Source of the DNA: Phytoseiulus persimilis
Taxonomy: Eukaryota > Arthropoda > Arachnida > Mesostigmata > Phytoseiidae
Direction of reading: 5' to 3'
Length of the DNA: 64,000 nucleotides
Assembly: GCA_037576195.1 (NCBI GenBank)
Contig: CM075102.1
Location: forward strand, 49,286,745-49,350,744
Shown: one piece after another, positions 39,194 to 51,782 of the stretch
Position numbering within the stretch: the stretch's first letter is position 1
Layout of the letters: each line of letters starts with the position of its first letter
Made by a program: the position numbers and the translations under genes
The notes under the pieces: generated by a model
Told to the model about the DNA's origin: nothing
The model's input: the letters and a program-made list of their open reading frames with translations, nothing else
Database searches by the model: none

Positions 39194-40251
39194 TTCGCGT
39201 TTCTCTCCGTTCGAGAGGATATGTGTAGAAAGAAACGGAATATATGCGCTGTGCGTGCTTCCTATCGAATGAGTACCGCTCTAATCAGCTTTTTTCGCAG
39301 ACTCCCTTTGGCCACTCTGCAGCAGCATTCCAAAGGAATAGATTCACCTTGCGACAGCGTTTTCGAATCTCGATGAGAGACGGCTTCAGGACAATTAGCG
39401 CGGGTGAGTGGAACGGACGGCACTGTGGAGCCAGTCACGAATCATCTGTTTCGACCACTGCGGAATTCGATCCCACTCTTTGATGATGAAGCAATACATT
39501 CCGCAACGGTTCCAGATCGATTGGAAGGGACCTGTTTCTCAGCTGAGACGAAACCTGATGGAAAACCCACAGAAGAATCGTGCATCGCTCCAGCGTCGAC
39601 GGCCCGAGAACTACCTCGGGCACGGATGATATTCACCATTTGCCAGAACAGGGAAGCGGACGAATGTCCAATACGAAACATGATATTCGTGCCCTGGTGA
39701 TTCCGGACCGGTGATAGAAGGCGGGAGAGCGATGCGGGTTCGATTGAAAAAACTGCCGAGCGGATCTCGGCTTCCCGGCGTCGGTATTCCGCACCGGGAT
39801 CCCTGAGAGAACGCTGCCACTGTCATGGCCCTGTTGAAATTCTCTTGAGCACCATGTTCTCCTTGCTCTCGACGATAAGGATCGTGGCGATGGATGCTCG
39901 AATCGAAAACACTCGCAATCTGTACAGAGTCGAATGATGACACACCTGAGAAGTATAATGCCTACTATTGACCTGTAAATAAAACGAAACTCGGGAAATC
40001 GAGCTTTCTGAAGAGTTGTTATTCCGATACTGACTCCTCGTACTTCAACAGCCCTTCCGGCGCTCCGGTAACTCCGAACTCGAGAGCTAGTGAGCTGGAA
40101 GAAACTAACGGGATCTCGCGTTTTCCGCGCGGACAAGTTGAATTTCGTGGGGTTGTCTGATGTCGTCGGTTGCTAGGATACCGGTCGTCGCGAGAGATAC
40201 AAAACAGAGTTTATCGAATGTCGAGGTGTAGTGCGAGCCATAGTTGGAATA
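39194..40251. other. Gap between LMO and CEP290 genes; possible minus-strand exons
   Basis: This stretch contains the LMO 3' end. An AATAAA lies at 39978-39983, which may be too far to be the LMO signal. It also contains the presumed CEP290 promoter just before 40252. On the minus strand two spliceable open segments (39945-39637 and 39554-39442) join in phase and end at a stop. The putative product is unknown to me and no initiation codon was found, so I do not call it a gene. Confidence 0.4.
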
Positions 40252-43200
40252 ATGACTGTTTTGAATTGGAATCTCCTGCGAGCAGTGAAGCCGGACTTGA
40301 ACGTTGACCAGGCAGATGAATCAGAACTTCAGCGGCTCGAGGATGCCGCCGAAGAGCTCGCCAAAGTCGCGAGCCCCGACGATGTCGGCGAGCTGCGCGA
40401 TATACAGACCGCTTTCGGTATTGCTCAGAAGATAATCAGGCTGAGATCCATGCAGGCCGAAGCCGCGATCGAGGAACTCGAAAGCACGATGAAGGACTCG
40501 ACGTTGGCGCAGGAGAACGACAGGCTCAGGAGAGACCTCGCACGCGCCCGACGAGGCGATCTGGAAGGTGAGGATCAGGCGAAAAAACTGCGTGACGAGC
40601 TTGAGGATCTGCAGATAAGCCTCCGGCGAGAGAAACAAAATTCGTCGCGGCTCGAGAATCTTTATGCAGACGCTGACAGGGAGCGGAAATCACTCCAAGT
40701 TGAAGTCTTGGCGCTCCAAAGTGAACTCGATGAAAAAATTAAAGACGTGCAGAAGAACGAAGCCAACGCCGCCAGTCAAGTGACCGAGCGGCAGTATATT
40801 GCCAAACTCAAAGAGAAGAACGACCAAATTACCAAGTTGATGCTCGCCCTACAAGAAGAGGAGAACATCAATGAAGACCTACGAAGCACCATAGAACAGC
40901 TCGGCGCGAAACTTCGAGACGCCACTGTTGAAATCGATCAGTCAGCCGACCTCATCGAGGAGCTCCAAAGCGTGCGACAATCGCTCACCAAACAGGCCGA
41001 GCAGAACCGCAGAGAAATCGCAACCCTAGAGGGCTTGGTCGATGAGTACATGGACAAAATCAACGAGCTGGAGTCTCTGCGTCCCCCTGAAATGACGAAA
41101 GACGGCAGCCCGGAGTCAAAGAACAAGTCCGGGGAACGGCTCGAGACTTGGCGAGAAATTCTCGAGTCGAAGAACGGCCAGATCCACAAACTCGAATCTA
41201 AATGTGTTCAACTTGAACGAGAGCTCGACAGCGCGCTATCATCTTCTGATTCGTTGACGCTGAATGTTCTGAGGAGAGCAGTTGCCGAAAAAGACGAACA
41301 AATAAAGAGTTTAGCCGAGAGTTTGACTCAAGCTACGCAGGACATCGAGGACAACGCGAGGTTCATTGAAAATCTGAAGGGTGAACTAGCAGATAAGGGC
41401 GATCATCGCCTCGATGAGAAGAGTTTCAGAGCCACACTCAGGAAACTTGAGGATGAAAATGCTCAACTCGAGAAGCAGCTCTTGGACAGGGAAGAACAAC
41501 TCGCTGAAGCACTTCTGGTCACGAAAAAATATGAAATGGGTGTGTATAAATCCATGTTATTCCCTAACAATGCCGTGGTTATAGAATTGATAGCGTTTCA
41601 AACGTGCTCCGTGGGAGTACAGTCGGGGACGTGCGGAAAATTCCTTCTTCACAGCGGGGGCATTAATTTCAGGAGTTTACGGTCTCTCGGACGCCGTAAC
41701 CGAGATTCGAGTGTGCAAGCGGAAAATTGCGGCTCGTGACAAGAACATCCTGAGACTCCAAGAACAGATGGCGGAAAGTTACGTGGAAATCGAACGTTTG
41801 AAGAGCGAAAACGAAGGCCTCTGCCAAGGAATTCTGCCGTCGCGGCTGAAGCCGTCCCCCACAAAACGCAACAGTATCGAGGCTGAGAAAACTATCCTAG
41901 CGCTCGAGGAAGAGATTCTCGAGCTGAAGAACGATCTGCGCACTCTGCAGAAGAACTTGGTGGACAAAGTTCACGAGGTTTCGGCTGACTGGGATGCCAA
42001 CTCGGAATCCCAAAGGGCATCGAACGACCGCAACACCAGTAGGAGCTTCGACGAAGATAACTTCGACCGATGTCAGATATCCCGAACTCCTTCCGTCAGA
42101 AAACACGGTTCCAAGGATGGAGAGGCTTCCGATAGATCGGGCCATAATTCTGAGATCGACATCGAAAACCAGCAGCTGAAAGAGTTCTTGGTCTACGTCT
42201 TGGAAGCGTTGCAGACCATGAATCAGACGAGATCCGAAAGACTTGGTGAGGACTCTGCCAAGACCAGCTCGGAGCCGAACACGCGCAGCGTTGGTGTTTC
42301 GAAGCCTCAACCGACACTCGACAAACGCAGCGACCGCGCTCCGAAGGCGGAGCCGAAGCCCAGATCCAAATTTGAGAAAGTCCCTCGAGTCTCATCAGCT
42401 AGGGCGAGGAAGGCGCGTAGAGAAAACACAGGATGGCTTTCGGAATTCCCTGTTGACCTCAGATTCTTGAAAGAGTTCGTCAAAGAAATTTTGGAAGAAA
42501 ATCAGAGCTTGGTCCACGACTTGGAAGCGCTGAGGACTTCTTTCAAGTTGGATGAAACGAATGTTCACTCGAGGATGTTCGTCTCGGCGCAACAACAGCT
42601 ACTTAGACAGAATGCGATAATTTCGACATGCACAGGCGTCGTGGCAGAGCAGATGGAATACATTGACTGCATCCAGGACGTGTACAGCCGCCAAGTCAAA
42701 GCTTTGAAAAGTGATGGAAAACTCGCTGATGCCCCACTTTCGTACACGGTCGACTTCGACCACGTCGCCGAGCTTAAGGGACAGATCAAGCTCTTGAATG
42801 AAGACATTGTGAACATTAAGAACAGCTTACAGGACAGGGACGTGCTTCCTCATCTGATTGCTTACGAAAACCAAACAGAGAACCTCTTCCTGATCGAGAA
42901 ACTCAGGATGCAGGTGGAAACTCTGAACCAGCAGTATCTCAAAGCTCAGAGAATTGCTTGTGAGCGACAAAACGAACTGCTGCAACTGCACGAACACGCC
43001 CATCAACGGGATGTCTCCGGCCCCAAGGTGAACCTCGAGCCTGAGGCCCGAAGTAAGCCGAGGGATGCCAGCAGGAACAACGAATCCGATATCGACAGCA
43101 GCGTGGAGGAAGAGTCCCAGACAGAGTCGGAAAGAAGCATGTCATTAAGTTTCTACAAGAGGATGGACTCGTTACGGGACTACAACCGAAAACTCTGCTC

Positions 43201-44757
43201 CGAACTCGCCGATGCCAAATACATACTCAGAAGGACCCAAGACGCTCTGAAACTCAAGGAAACCATGCTCAAGGAGGTCAATAAACAGCAAATCAGCTTC
43301 GGCAACCTCGAGCAGAAACTGAAAGTTATGGAAATATCACTAGACACCACGAAGAAACTCCTCGGGCACAAAGAGCAAACGCTGGAGAGGTATCGCCAGC
43401 TTGTCACGGACCTGAAACAGAACCTAATATCAGCCAAAGTGAAAACTAACTCCGATATCAAAGAGCTGGAGAAGAAGCACATGAACGAAATGTACCTGGC
43501 GAAGAAACAGATCGCTGAGATCACGATGAAGGCCTTCCACCAACAGAAACAACTGGCGCTGAACGATGGTGCAGTGACGGATCAGAACTCCTTCGAGAAA
43601 CTCTTAGCTGAGAAGCAGGTGGCGATCGTCCAGCTGCAAAACAAGCTGAAAGCCTCCCAAAGCAACGAGATCTTCCTCCAGAATCAGTTCGAGCAACTCA
43701 AAGGCGCCAACCAGAGTTTGAATGAGAATCTGCTCTCATTGAGAGAGAGAATTCGCACAGTCGAGAGATCAAGTCTCGCTTTGGCGACGGCCCCAAAAAT
43801 AGTTATGACGCCTGACGCAGAGCCGTGCGTAGACCCCCCATCCGAGCTCTCGGGAGACGGAGACGAAGGCAAGAGGGTGCTTGAGGATCTCAAAGAACAA
43901 CTAGATAAGGCGGAGGATCGGATCTCGAAGCTCAAGCAGGCCAACGCGGCAGCCAAAGAGAGGATATCCGAGCTGCAGGAGGAGGTGGAACAGCAAAACA
44001 CGAAAATCGAACAACTGAGGAAGATTCAACGACTCAAACGAGCTGATCCGAAGCGAATGAAAATTCTGGAGGATGAAGTCGATAGCCTGCGCAATCAGCT
44101 TTCTGATCTCAAACAGCAGCAGGCAGAGAGGCCCTCTGAGGATGCTGCCAAGCACATCAAGCAGAGTATCGAAGTTGCTCGATGGGAGGAATCCAAGAAG
44201 TGGCAGAGTCTCACAGAAACTTTCAGAGAACAGTTGAAAACAAAATCCGCGGCGATCGAGCAGCTCGAGTCTCATAGGAACTCTCTCAAAAATCAGGTAG
44301 GGTTCTCGAATTGCAGCTCTCCCGCTTAATTCCTCTCCACAGACATTCTCCAGGGCATCGATCGGTAGGTACTGCAGAAACTGACGTTCGCGACTTTCTC
44401 CCTCAGATCCTGCGCCTTGAGAAGGAGAAGTACGCTCTGTCCGATCGGCTGAAGGCCGGCCAGAATATCGGATCTGAAAATACTCAAACTATCGAAACCT
44501 TGATGAGGAAAGTTCAAAGCCAAGAGAAGCTCATAGCGAGTCTACAAGAAAGAGCACAACACATGAGTAGACGGAAGCCTCGGGAAAACCAGATCGTTCC
44601 GATTCTGGTCAGCCCGAAATCTCCAAGACGTCACAAAGGAACGAGATCAGTGAGTTTCGATGCTTCTGTGGTCGACAACGAAGTCTCTGCGGCTGACGAC
44701 GCGGACGAGAGTCGTCTAGAAAACGAGCCAGTGCCCAGTGCCATACGGAAAATGTAA
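40252..44757 (+). CDS. CEP290: CEP290-like centrosomal/ciliary coiled-coil protein
   Basis: CEP290 is a long coiled-coil protein of the ciliary transition zone, linking axoneme and membrane and gating entry to the cilium. Three exons (40252-41539, 41673-44296, 44407-44757) give 1,420 aa, almost all heptad coiled coil. Recognition rests on blocks collinear with vertebrate CEP290: the N-terminus (MTVLNWNLLRAVKPDLN against a start with the same INW/PDDL spacing); a stretch with LETWREILESKNGQIHKLES; the diagnostic block YEMGVYGLSDAVTEIRVCKRKI, restored exactly by splicing intron 1 in phase 1; and RWEESKKWQSLTETFREQLK near the C-terminus, followed across intron 2 by an ungapped match to the next 17 residues. 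Vertebrate CEP290 is about 2,480 aa, so this one is much shorter, having lost internal and C-terminal coiled coil. The start is ATG 40252; an in-frame GTG at 40231 is not a likely initiator. The basic, Ser-rich C-terminus differs from vertebrates. Confidence 0.9.
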
Positions 44758-45217
44758 TCGAAACGTGATGGAAGAGTCAGATCCCCTCCTATTCACAAGT
44801 CGACAAATATATTTTTGATGGTCAAACTGTATCTACAGATGCGCGGGGCGAACGCTAGCCTCCGATTATACATTGGGAGCACCGATTCTTCGCTCGGTGC
44901 TCCTTCCCCCCTGTGGTGATTCGATACTCATGCCGGTCGATTTTGACCACGAAACAAAACCAGCCCAGGCTGCGACCGGAGCTCGAACCTAGATAGGACG
45001 CGGGGACGGAGCTAACGCGATGATTTCTTCGAAACATCGTCCGCTTCTGAACCTTCTCCGTTTTCGGGGTTGGGACGCGATCCTGTGCAGCTGACGACAA
45101 GTCTGAGCTCCCGGCTGAATTCGATGAGCATGTGATCCTGGTTTGAAGTAAAATATTATGAAGGTTCATTGGTTGTCATCTTTGTCATGGGCGGCAGCCA
45201 GACACTGACGAGCGCTC

Positions 45218-48200
45218 TCACCATTTTGCGGCATCAGTTTTACTCACTCTTTCGCCATAGGGGGTTTGGGACTTATCCCACCAAAACTCAAACAAGCAGA
45301 TCGGAAGCCCGGCTAGAACTCCTACAACCAGGGTCAAAAACACGCCTCCCAGAGATTCCATAGTCATTTCAGCGGAGTCTTCTTTGGATCTCACACAAGG
45401 ATTCTCCGGAGCCTTCCACCATTTTTGTTTGAGCGTCTGAAGTTCACCTTTCTCCTGAAGGATGATCAGGTGGTGCTCCAAGACGTTGCGAACGGGTGAA
45501 CCTGGAACCGGATCCCCTTTCACATACGGGGAGCAGATTGAATCACGAATTCATTGCAAGAGGATTCGGCGGAGAATATGAAGTTCACCGAACCCCCTCG
45601 CAAACCAAAACTTCGGCCAAACCGGACTCACCTTGTGGCGTTGCGATGCCATATCCTTTATTGTCCAGCAAGCCTCCCACTTGCGTGAGATTGCAATTTC
45701 GTTCTACGAGGTATTCGATGGACGTTGCCTCCATCAGGTAGGCGTATTTGCCTTTCAGGACGCGTTGAATGCCCTCCTCGTTCTCCTTGGGAAACACCGA
45801 GGGTTTCGTCGACTCCATGTAGGCCCACATACGTTTGTAAACACTGTTGTTGCTGTTCTGTAATTCGAGGCGAGGATGAGTGATCACTCGAAAGCTTCGG
45901 ATTTCCCGCCCGCTCTGATATCGGTCGTCAATGGATTCGGGGACGAAGAGTATTTGAACAATCAGAGATGACAGCTCGGCGTCCTGGTCGTTCGTAATAA
46001 GAGAACCCCCACCTGGAAGAAGCGCTGAGTGGATCCACCATCTTTCGCTCCGTATGCGATATCGGTTTGTTTCGCCAGATCGTCGGCGTTTTCGATCGGG
46101 GAACTCATGCGAGCTGCTGTGAGGAACGCGGCCAGATTTGCAGTGTACGAAGAGATCAGGATCAGACAGAAGAAGTACCAGAGAGAAGCGAGTGTTCGAG
46201 TGGACACGGCACTGAAGTATTGTCGACGTCTTTTTGAGAGGTTGGCCGACTCCTTCATGATTCCAGAGATTAGTTGTATTTGGGCGGAATACAAGTGTGG
46301 CAAGGCATCCGAACTCACCGGGGCACAAGATCCGATCCTTGCTGCATAATGCTTCCCATGGTGAACCAGAAACAGTTGTTGAGCGTACTGAACTGGTTCT
46401 CAGGCTCCGAGTCGGGATCGCAAGGATGTGAGGGAACCCATTCGTAGGGAGTGAATCTACCCAATATATAGGTCGCGAGAGTGATGATGATGTAAGTGGT
46501 CAACGTGTAGAACCAAACCACGATCGAAAATGGGTGCATGAACGAGAACAATGAAGGTGGCTGCATCTCGGGGACGCGGAGCAGGATGCTGATACCGGTG
46601 CTCATGAACGGAGTGGTAAAATCCACAACGCTTTCCCGTTCGGCTGTTGTTGTGAGGTCCACAATGGCGATGTCAGCGGTCTTCGGGGAGGGAAAACGGT
46701 AAGTTCAGCCTATTTGCGGTCTCCAAGCGCTCGAGTCCTACAATCGAGAGGAATCGATAGCATCCACCTCGAAAATCACAGAACTGCGCTCGCTTACATG
46801 CTTCATGAGATCCCCGATGAGTCCGTTCCAAACGCCGCCGCCTTTGTGCGAGCCGTACGCTCCGTCAGCGACGATGTAAAAATTCGGGGTGAAATTCGCG
46901 CGTCTGGCCAACTCCATTATCAAATCTATCGCGTAACCGCTGAACCTTTCCTGACCCTGCTTGGTATCGTCGACTATTGTGTAGGGTTCGTTCTGGAAAC
47001 GATTCAGCGGACTCTGTATGAGCTGTGGATCTCCAACTAGCGGGTCTTAAAAACCCGGGAGTTCTCATGGCTAGCATTCTTGGATAGCTGTTCCCCCTCA
47101 TTCAATGATTGACTGGCGTACCGGGGCGGTGACTACGCGTAGAGTCATCCCTTCTACGGAGAATTCCTTTTCCACCTCAACTTCTTCTCCTTTGTGTTTG
47201 ATCAGACCTGAATGCGGCTCCCAGACGACGCTTTTTTTGTAGCTCCAAACCTCGGAAGTCCTATTCAGCTCCAGAACGTCGAAAGAGAACGTGTCTCTTC
47301 GCCCCTTCCTATCGAGACGCACGTCGCCAGTGAGACCGCGGACGGTCACCTGCATCAAGGTTCCTCGTTAGGCGTTTCCGAACGAATCATCCCATCTGCC
47401 CGAATAGGTTCCTTCATCATGCTTCGCCGCTCCACCTCTTTCAAGTTGTCCAAGAACGCTTGACCATGGTCCCATCGACTGCCGTTCTTGTTGCAATACA
47501 CCTTCTGGAAATTAATCACGTTCATCCGCATCAAACTCAGGATACTCTGGGCAATCAGAGTCACCGCATCGTGAATCAGGGCTTCCTCAGTCTGCGGAAG
47601 AGGAAACCGTCACTGCCGCATCTTTCCTAGCCCCACAAACATCATATATTTTCGGAAGCGCTTCATCCTGCTCTCACGCTCAAATGTGAGATTTCCAGTT
47701 CTTCGTAAGGATCCGGTGTCGGTTTCCACAGCGAAGACTGGAGTCCGGGTGCATTGGAGTACGATGGTCCACTGCGTTGTCGCTGTAGAGTTTTCATCTC
47801 TTCTCTTTGCGGATCGACAAGGCGCACGGTGGTGACGTTCGCGAAATACATGTCCATTTTAGCTTCGGTCATGCTGATCGCATGGGAATCCTTCAACAAA
47901 CGTTTACATATTATTGAAATTCGAACACTGCGATCAGGGAAGACCGAATTCAATGAAAGCAGCAGCACTCACCAAGCCTAAGATCAGATAGGCGTTGTAG
48001 AAGCTGCTATGGAGTCCTTGGCTCGCCAATAGCAGCTGTTTAGATCGCTCTGGTTGCAAACCCACGATGAGGTTGTAATGCTGCCTTCTCCCGATATCCT
48101 TCAACATTTTCTCATAACTCAGTTGATCGTCGAACGGGTAGAGGAGCACATCGGCTGCGGTGTGGTTGAAGCCATACATCAGAACGTCCTTGAGCACGAT

Positions 48201-49105
48201 GAGCACTGCAGATCATAGTGAGAGTGACATTCCCGACGGAATTCTCTTTCTCGTTCGAAACCCAGTAGCACTTATCCGCGTTGAAAACCTAACATTGCGG
48301 ATCGCGCCTTTCAATTTGAAGAGTATGCTCGTTTGAACTGTGCGATACCGTCATCCGAATCGTAGATCACCGCGAATTTCCGCCATTTTTTGTCTTCAAC
48401 GATGTCTCTGAGAACTCGATTCACAGATCCCAGGTCCGGGTGGAGTGAAAGTGTGTATGGTGCCCTTCGTTCAAGGATTTCCAGGTCCGTGCTGAAGTGC
48501 GGGATATTGAGAGTCGCCGCTGCTGATTTAATGTATTCTTTGACACTCTTTGAAGTCGGTCCGACGAAAGCGATGATCTTCTCCCGAACCATTTCGCACA
48601 CTGAAAATCAACAACGACTTATTCAAGCAGGTCGAGAAACCCTTGACCTGATCACGTGCCATAGAAAGCTCTCCCAACGGAACGCGTCCAAATACCGTGT
48701 TTCGAAGCGGCCAGGCTGTCATCTGGACGCACTTTCACGATCTTAGCGCGAAAGTGTGCTGCATCAAGATTCCCTATTTCTTTGTTCACCCTGTCGACCG
48801 CCATCGAAAATGCTTTCGCCAGGCGATCATCTTCTTGGTCGAATATACCGCCTGTGACGATCAAATGTATCAGGTTTTACGAACGAGGGCCTACACGTAA
48901 ACAGGAGGCACACCCATGAATCGACGGACAACAACGCTTTCAAGACGCGTGTTTTATGCGCGGGACAAAATTGATTGTGTATTTTGAGGAATTCAGCTCT
49001 GATTTACAAAGATTGGTACTGACCTATTGTTACGTTTTCGACCCCCGCTGCGACCCGCAGGCACAACACTAAGATCAACGCCGTGAACTCAGGACAGCGA
49101 CTCAT
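45218..49105 (-). CDS. Ionotropic glutamate receptor, kainate type
   Basis: This is a subunit of a tetrameric glutamate-gated cation channel of the plasma membrane. Twelve exons in transcription order are 49105-49024, 48851-48696, 48600-48349, 48205-47973, 47890-47678, 47591-47436, 47349-47122, 46992-46798, 46680-46319, 46211-46013, 45857-45632 and 45501-45218, giving 861 aa with all phases closing. Signal peptide 1-21; amino-terminal domain to about 420; S1 with EPYTIV and GYAIDLI; ligand Arg520 (TTTAERE); M1 about 556-578; pore loop with Gln618 at the Q/R site (SIMQQGSDLVP); M3 with the intact gating motif SYTANLAAFLT (647-657); S2 with GGSTQRFF and acidic ligand Glu735; M4 about 818-839. 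The ligand residues are those of glutamate binders. The Gln at the pore tip predicts a calcium-permeable channel unless edited. The weakest donor is exon 6 (AAAGAG|GTGGAG). Kainate rather than AMPA assignment rests on overall wording; the exact subtype is unresolved. Confidence 0.92.
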
Positions 49106-51071
49106 GCCGACGGGCTTCGGAATCCGAGAAGAGAACCCTGATTCGAGAAAAGTCTCCGTCAGAATTTTCGGCAATACGTTCCCGACTGCATGGGTTTGAA
49201 ATTCTCCGGCAGAAACTCCGCACTGAAAAGCACTCGACTCGCCTCTCCAGGGAAGAAAGTCAATCCGATTTGATTTGTTTTGAAGACACGTAAAAGCTCG
49301 CAGCGGCTCTGAAAACGACGCACACCGCGATCACCAAATACCAGAGCATCGCAACGTGACAACAGAACTTCACGAGAGCCGCAATTCACTTTTCGTCACT
49401 CCCGCTGAAGTCTCAGTGGAAGAGACTCGAGATCAGCGTCGCGCATGTAGTTGGGCACAACTCTCGTTTTCTGCTTGAAGGAGGAAACGTACTTGAATAT
49501 TTCCGCCCTGTTCTCAACTCGATTCAGGCAACAAAAGAAGAGAGGAGGGATGACTCGGCGACGGCCAGGCCCTGAGTGACCCGCTTACACAACCGAGTCA
49601 AGCGGCTGGAAAGAGAAAGCGATGAAGTCTGTCTACCAGAATGCTGGAAGAGAGACCTAACCCGACCTACACTATGCTTCAGCTGTTAGAGTATGCACGA
49701 CCCTCTGCTCCGGGCATGAAGAACAGTCATTGTTCAGAGAAAATCGCCAACGAGCGCTAATTTTCTCATGAGACTGAAGATCGCTCGGGCTCTGATTGAG
49801 CGATATTTATTATTGGCTAACATCCGAAGTGAGATATTGCCAAGCTCCCTCTCAGATGAGCTGACCCAGACACGATTCGATAGCGACGTTGAGTATTTAT
49901 GGCTATGTTCCGGCTCGACTCCACATCGCGTTCTCAGCGGTCTATATTTCCCTGCCGCGTCGGAAGAGGAAGTTCCACGAGATCAATGCCGGCCGAAAAT
50001 CCATCCACGAGACCGAGGTCAACGCTCTGTCTCAGCCCTTCGACGCTGAGATGAATTGTTTTCTCACTAGAAAAATACGAATCCGGGAGAGCCGCAGCGA
50101 CGACTGCTTCTAGCCTCCGGCTCCCTCAAATCTATTGGGCTCAAGTGCTTCCACGGGACTCTCGGATCTGGAATCAATTGTACGTGTTTCGTTACATACA
50201 TTCAGCTTTCTCACAGGGTATCCTCATTTCTTCAGTCCAGGGCTCTAGGATTCCTCACTACCTCCCTCGTGGAACGGCACTATCTGTCGACGGGGAAAAA
50301 TGTACCGAGTAGCGATTTGTCGCAGACACTTACAGAACTTTCGATAGAGCCGCAACTTTCTGAATTCAGCTCGGGAATGAGCGACTGTTTCCCGCGCGTT
50401 AAAACTGCACCAACTCCAGGGGGAACCACAGTTAATTTCCTTCCCGTTTTTAATTTCACTTGAGGTTTCGGGAAGCCCATGGTATAGGAAGAGGGCCTCA
50501 ATAATGCGGGACGCACTGTGCGTATTCGTGTTGTGAAACGCTATGGCAACCTGGAATATCTGGTGCGGATCGATATGAAGGGTACCTATCGGAATGAGAC
50601 GAATTCCCCAATTTCATCACGACGTGTCGCGTTTTTTAACTCGACTTTCTCCACCGTTTTCTCTTATTCAGTTTCGAATTTCGTGCGAAAGGACTGGGCA
50701 GACATTCAGCACGCTGGATCCTTCGGAGCACCATGCTTGTATTGTCGACAAAATTACTCTGACGAACTGATACAAAGTCATCTGGTAGTCAACCACTGTA
50801 TACGGAACCGCTTGGAAACCTCTCGCCAGATTCGCTCCTGCTTTGCGATCCTCTGTCGGATCAGTGAGCGTTCGGACGAGCTCATCGGTTCAGACCATTT
50901 GACTTCCGGGAGAGCGGCCCTGGCGAGTGAGGAGGATCCGCCAGAGAAACAATCCTGCGGATTGTATATGACCACCTTTCCTTCCGGGTTCCGATGCGCA
51001 AACGAACCAGCGTATCACCTGCCTCGAACTCAACTTTTCGGTCAACTGTCGGGAAATCATTGTACAACGAT
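49106..51071. other. No recognisable gene; 5' flank of the glutamate receptor gene
   Basis: Several hundred bases above 49105 should carry the receptor's promoter and any non-coding first exon. The largest open frame (50518-51081, plus) starts on a non-ATG codon and has no recognisable domain. I see nothing else supportable. Confidence 0.45.
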
Positions 51072-51354
51072 TGTACACTAAGTGTCCCACGCCGATTTCG
51101 ATGATACATAGGTGGCATGCAGGGTGCGTCGGGGGTAACATATGTAGAGTTACATGGGACTTTTCCCCATACGGGCCTGGGACCTCAAAAACGAAGATGG
51201 AACTCGTACAATAATCATCATCATCACCACGTCCCTGGGCCCTACTCTAAAGCTACATTCTCATTCTTGTTCGTTCCCGAAACGGGTGAGAATCGAGAGT
51301 GAGATAATCGATACATTCCCGCCCCTATGCGTCACGTCACGTCATTTGGACAAA
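51072..51354 (+). repeat. Left terminal inverted repeat
   Basis: The left arm of the 1-kb element. It contains an ATC triplet run at about 51209-51230 that is mirrored in the right arm. Confidence 0.85.
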
Positions 51355-51782
51355 AAAAGTGTCTTGCCGCACTTCGATCCGACTGAAGTTTTCAATACGG
51401 ACCAGTCAACTACCAATCACATAGTACATACCCACAGGACTTTGACTTTTGATTAGTTACACGTTACAGCCGATTCTGAACATGAGCGGCGAGCTGGTCG
51501 AGAAGCTGAACGTGAATCTAAAGAAGCCATTCGGAGAAGCCATTTCCGTTCGCTGAACCATGTTCCAGTTCTGAATCCTCATTTTTCCCGTTGATCGAAT
51601 GCGTTTATTGTCTAAATGTCCTCTGTGTGAAATTCTCCTTCAAGTATTATCATGACCACTCGGATTTAGCTTGATCCGGGGCTCTAACTAGATCCCTCCA
51701 CGGAGCTGTTTTTGCTCCGCCTCATATCAACCGTTCCGTTTTTCGGGCTGTAGTTATGTGAATACTGAATCGGGACTCTTTT

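Noticed and set aside
44311-44406. Upstream extension of the last CEP290 exon, or an extra micro-exon at 44343-44364
   Set aside because: Neither keeps the frame. A single intron 44297-44406 joins in phase 0 and gives an ungapped match to the family.
50518-51081. 187-codon plus-strand open frame
   Set aside because: It begins on a non-ATG codon, has no domain, and runs into the left inverted repeat of the transposable element.
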